NCBI GenBank assembly: GCA_002402125.1
Contig: NVVG01000046.1
Coordinates: 7,907 to 13,935, forward strand
DNA from: Moraxellaceae bacterium
GTDB lineage: Bacteria; Pseudomonadota; Gammaproteobacteria; Pseudomonadales; Ketobacteraceae
Length of the DNA: 6,029 bases
Direction: 5' to 3'
This document shows, piece after piece, positions 4,886 to 6,029 of the stretch (positions are counted from its first letter, which is position 1; every line of letters starts with the position of its first letter). The notes under the pieces were generated by a model, which saw only the letters and a program-made list of their open reading frames with translations, did not search any database and was not told the DNA's origin. Both the position numbers and the translations under genes were made by a program.

Positions 4886-5239
4886 ATGTTTCATCACGGA
4901 ACCAATTATGTAAGCGAGTCAGCGAGATCAAGCGCCAGTGCAGCCAAAAGTTCAGCAGCACAGGCAAAGTCTCAAGTCGACTACCTCAAAACGGAAGTGG
5001 AAAGACTTCTGATGATAACCGAGGCTCTTTGGGGGTTTATAAAGGAACAACACGACTACGAAGACCAAGCACTGTTTGATAAAATTATCGAAATCGACGC
5101 CAAGGACGGGAAAATTGACGGTCGTGTTGCCCCGAAAGCGCCCACAAAGTGTCCTGAATGTACTCATGTACTTCCTAAGAAGAAGCCATTTTGCGTGTAT
5201 TGTGGAGCCAAGATAACGAAGGACTGTTTTGAGCGCTGA
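4886..5239 (+). CDS. Coiled-coil plus C-terminal zinc-ribbon protein, 117 aa
   Basis: ATG at 4886 with GAGGT (4876-4880) five bases upstream; stop TGA at 5237-5239. Residues 10-30 are Ala/Ser-rich with regular Lys/Gln, passing into a helical segment (about 30-56, VDYLKTEVERLLMITEALW) with heptad-like hydrophobics, so a coiled coil or helical bundle is likely. An acidic stretch, EIDAKDGKIDG (69-79), follows. The C-terminus is a zinc ribbon with C89-x2-C92 and C103-x2-C106 (CPEC...CVYCG), all four ligands present. The layout 'LLxxxxALW...EIDxxDGxxDG...CPxC...CxYCG' is one I recall from widespread uncharacterised zinc-ribbon proteins, but I cannot give it a function. No membrane segment, so probably cytosolic. 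Its start overlaps the frameshifted tail of the lipoprotein remnant, suggesting the gene was joined here by a deletion. Confidence 0.82.
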   Translation: MFHHGTNYVSESARSSASAAKSSAAQAKSQVDYLKTEVERLLMITEALWGFIKEQHDYEDQALFDKIIEIDAKDGKIDGRVAPKAPTKCPECTHVLPKKKPFCVYCGAKITKDCFER

Positions 5240-5252
5240 TGCTAATTGTAAG

Positions 5253-5273
5253 AATAGATACGTATTATCTATT
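5253..5273. other. AT-rich perfect inverted repeat (8-bp arms)
   Basis: AATAGATA (5253-5260), CGTAT, TATCTATT (5266-5273), starting 13 bases after the zinc-ribbon stop codon. Too AT-rich and lacking a T-run to be a good terminator; an operator for the downstream gene or a chance palindrome are both possible. Confidence 0.35.
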
Positions 5274-5371
5274 GAGTTAAGACCGTTTTTCAGGAGTATC
5301 GAGTAGCGTATTGTCTGATAAAAACTGCTTGCAGAGTAAAATATTTAACAAAAAACATCATGTGAACCACA

Positions 5372-5788
5372 ATGATAGATAGAAGCATGAACGAAAATGT
5401 AAAACGTAAATTTGATACGTATCCAAGCCATGTAAGATCAAAACTTGAATACTTGCGAGGTCTTATTCTTGAGGTGGCTTCAAATACGGAAGGGGTAGGA
5501 GAAATCGAAGAAAAACTGAAGTGGGGTGAGCCTTCGTATATCACTTCAGAAACCAAAAGCGGTACAACGCTTAGAATCGACTGGAAGGAAGAGAACCCTG
5601 AGAAGTACGCTGTCTACATGAATTGTCAAACATCGCTTATAGACTCGTACAACTCTCTATTTCCTGGCGTGTTTTCTTTCGAGGGCAATAGGGCAGTAGT
5701 ATTTTCAATCCATGATAAATTACCTGAAGAAGAGCTTAGAGTATGTGTGCAAATGGCATTTACGTATCACCGATCAAAGAACACATAA
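5372..5788 (+). CDS. DUF1801 domain protein, 138 aa
   Basis: The protein matches the DUF1801 (YdhG-like) family through its whole length. Signs are YLRGLILEVA (27-36), EEKLKWGEPSY (46-56, the hallmark 'KWG-x-P-x-Y'), TLRIDWK (66-72), NCQTSLIDSY (84-93), FEGNRAVVF (103-111) and a helical end with TYHRSK (131-136). Family members are small cytosolic alpha/beta proteins of unknown biochemical role. Two starts are possible: ATG 5372, and ATG 5387 (MNENVKRKF), which fits the usual family N-terminus better. Neither has a clear ribosome-binding site. It stands alone, ~130 bp after the zinc-ribbon gene and followed by a strong hairpin. No residue looks missing. Genes of this kind often travel as single accessory genes, but no attC site is seen. 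Confidence 0.88.
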   Translation: MIDRSMNENVKRKFDTYPSHVRSKLEYLRGLILEVASNTEGVGEIEEKLKWGEPSYITSETKSGTTLRIDWKEENPEKYAVYMNCQTSLIDSYNSLFPGVFSFEGNRAVVFSIHDKLPEEELRVCVQMAFTYHRSKNT

Positions 5789-5802
5789 CAAGGACATGTC
5801 GT

Positions 5803-5839
5803 GCGGTCTAAACACCTTGTTTGGAGTGTTTTAGACCGC
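5803..5839 (+). terminator. Long stem-loop after the DUF1801 gene (terminator-like, no T-run)
   Basis: GCGGTCTAAA (5803-5812) pairs perfectly with TTTAGACCGC (5830-5839). The stem continues as CAC/GTG and C/G with single bulged T (5829) and A (5825), closing a loop of about 7 bases. It is a strong ~14-bp hairpin 15 bases after the stop codon, but GAAGAAG follows instead of T residues, and the minus strand also lacks a T-run. It may protect the mRNA 3' end or be Rho-assisted; ordinary intrinsic termination is doubtful. Confidence 0.5.
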
Positions 5840-5938
5840 GAAGAAGTGGCAGCTTTGGCTATATTTGGTGACACAGCAGGGCAGGGCTTCTTGCTGCAAT
5901 GTAGATAATATGTCTGAATATAGCTTGACGCCTAATGC

Positions 5939-5951
5939 GTGACAGAGTCAC
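5939..5951. promoter_or_regulatory. Perfect palindrome GTGAC-N3-GTCAC upstream of the last gene
   Basis: GTGAC (5939-5943), AGA, GTCAC (5947-5951), 33 bp before the ATG at 5985 and close behind a TTGACG (5925-5930) that could be a -35 box. The position suits an operator. The same arms with spacer TGT occur at 2517-2529. The half-sites resemble CRP's TGTGA/TCACA, but the spacing is one base short. Confidence 0.3.
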
Positions 5952-5984
5952 ATAATTGATATTTTTAGTTAAAGGAAAAAACCT

Positions 5985-6029
5985 ATGAAGACAATGTTGC
6001 AGCTCGCCATCAGTAGCCTCTTATTTGTC
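5985..6029 (+). CDS. Start of an exported protein, cut by the right edge of the window
   Basis: ATG at 5985 with AAGGA (5972-5976) eight bases upstream gives a clear start. The 15 visible codons read MKTMLQLAISSLLFV, a short basic n-region followed by a hydrophobic run, as in a Sec signal peptide or first membrane helix. Nothing more can be said about the product from this window. Confidence 0.65.
   Translation, partial: MKTMLQLAISSLLFV

Noticed and set aside
4910..4924. GTAAGCG resembling the left end of an IS66 element
   Set aside because: It lies inside the zinc-ribbon coding sequence, the following bases do not match the complement of the right end at 2660-2680, and a 7-mer is expected by chance in 6 kb.
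4952..5167. 71-aa minus-strand ORF
   Set aside because: Antisense shadow of the zinc-ribbon gene, without a ribosome-binding site.
5290..5556. 88-aa minus-strand ORF
   Set aside because: Mostly antisense to the DUF1801 gene, which has clear family motifs on the plus strand; no start signals.
5939..5951. CRP binding site
   Set aside because: Half-sites GTGA/TCAC are separated by 5 bases rather than CRP's 6, so it is reported only as a palindrome.
796..5990. Chromosomal integron cassette array (small orphan genes, GNAT/DUF1801 genes, CTAAC and ATAACAA at stop codons)
   Set aside because: I looked for paired RYYYAAC...GTTRRRY attC cores on both sides of the genes and found none with the right terminal boxes. 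The hairpin at 5803-5839 has no GTT/AAC core, and gene orientation is mixed.

Overview
The window reads as an AT-leaning (roughly 40% G+C by eye) stretch of accessory chromosome from a Gram-negative bacterium, most likely a marine or environmental gammaproteobacterium. The evidence is two genes ending in PEP-CTERM sorting signals (known only from Gram-negatives with an exosortase and exopolysaccharide), a lipobox lipoprotein, a MATE-transporter fragment and an IS66-family end. The species assignment is inference only.

Layout. 1-795: 3' part of a secreted-type beta-propeller gene, open at the left edge. 796-1046: intergenic, holding the C-terminal relic of a GNAT acetyltransferase. 1047-1616: an intact 189-aa orphan gene with good start signals. 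1613-2058 (minus strand): the first ~50 codons of a MATE efflux transporter, cut off exactly where the orphan gene ends, plus an unrecognised minus-strand ORF. 2154-2438: C-terminal relic of a PEP-CTERM protein. 2513-2680: the 3' end of an IS66-family insertion sequence, with transposase C-terminus and right terminal repeat. 2846-3632: a complete PEP-CTERM gene unit, with 5' leader stem-loop, strong Shine-Dalgarno sequence, 216-aa secreted protein and intrinsic terminator. 3788-4375: a membrane-anchored small methyltransferase of the FAM173/ATPSCKMT-like type, preceded by an in-frame 17-codon ORF. 4631-4885: a decayed lipoprotein gene with a probable frameshift. 4886-5239: a coiled-coil plus zinc-ribbon protein. 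5372-5788: a DUF1801 protein, followed by a long hairpin. 5985-6029: the first 15 codons of a further exported protein.

How it fits together. There is no recognisable operon. Genes are single, separated by 130-270 bp gaps, and interleaved with at least five truncated or frameshifted genes (GNAT, MATE, PEP-CTERM, IS66 transposase, lipoprotein). This is the signature of a region that repeatedly gains and loses DNA. The intact PEP-CTERM protein needs an exosortase encoded elsewhere. I see no CRISPR, tRNA, rRNA, phage or defence system, and no convincing integron attC sites. The best novelty candidates are the 189-aa orphan, the structured leader of the PEP-CTERM gene, and the leader ORF or amber codon before the methyltransferase. 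I do not find a clearly new multi-gene system here.
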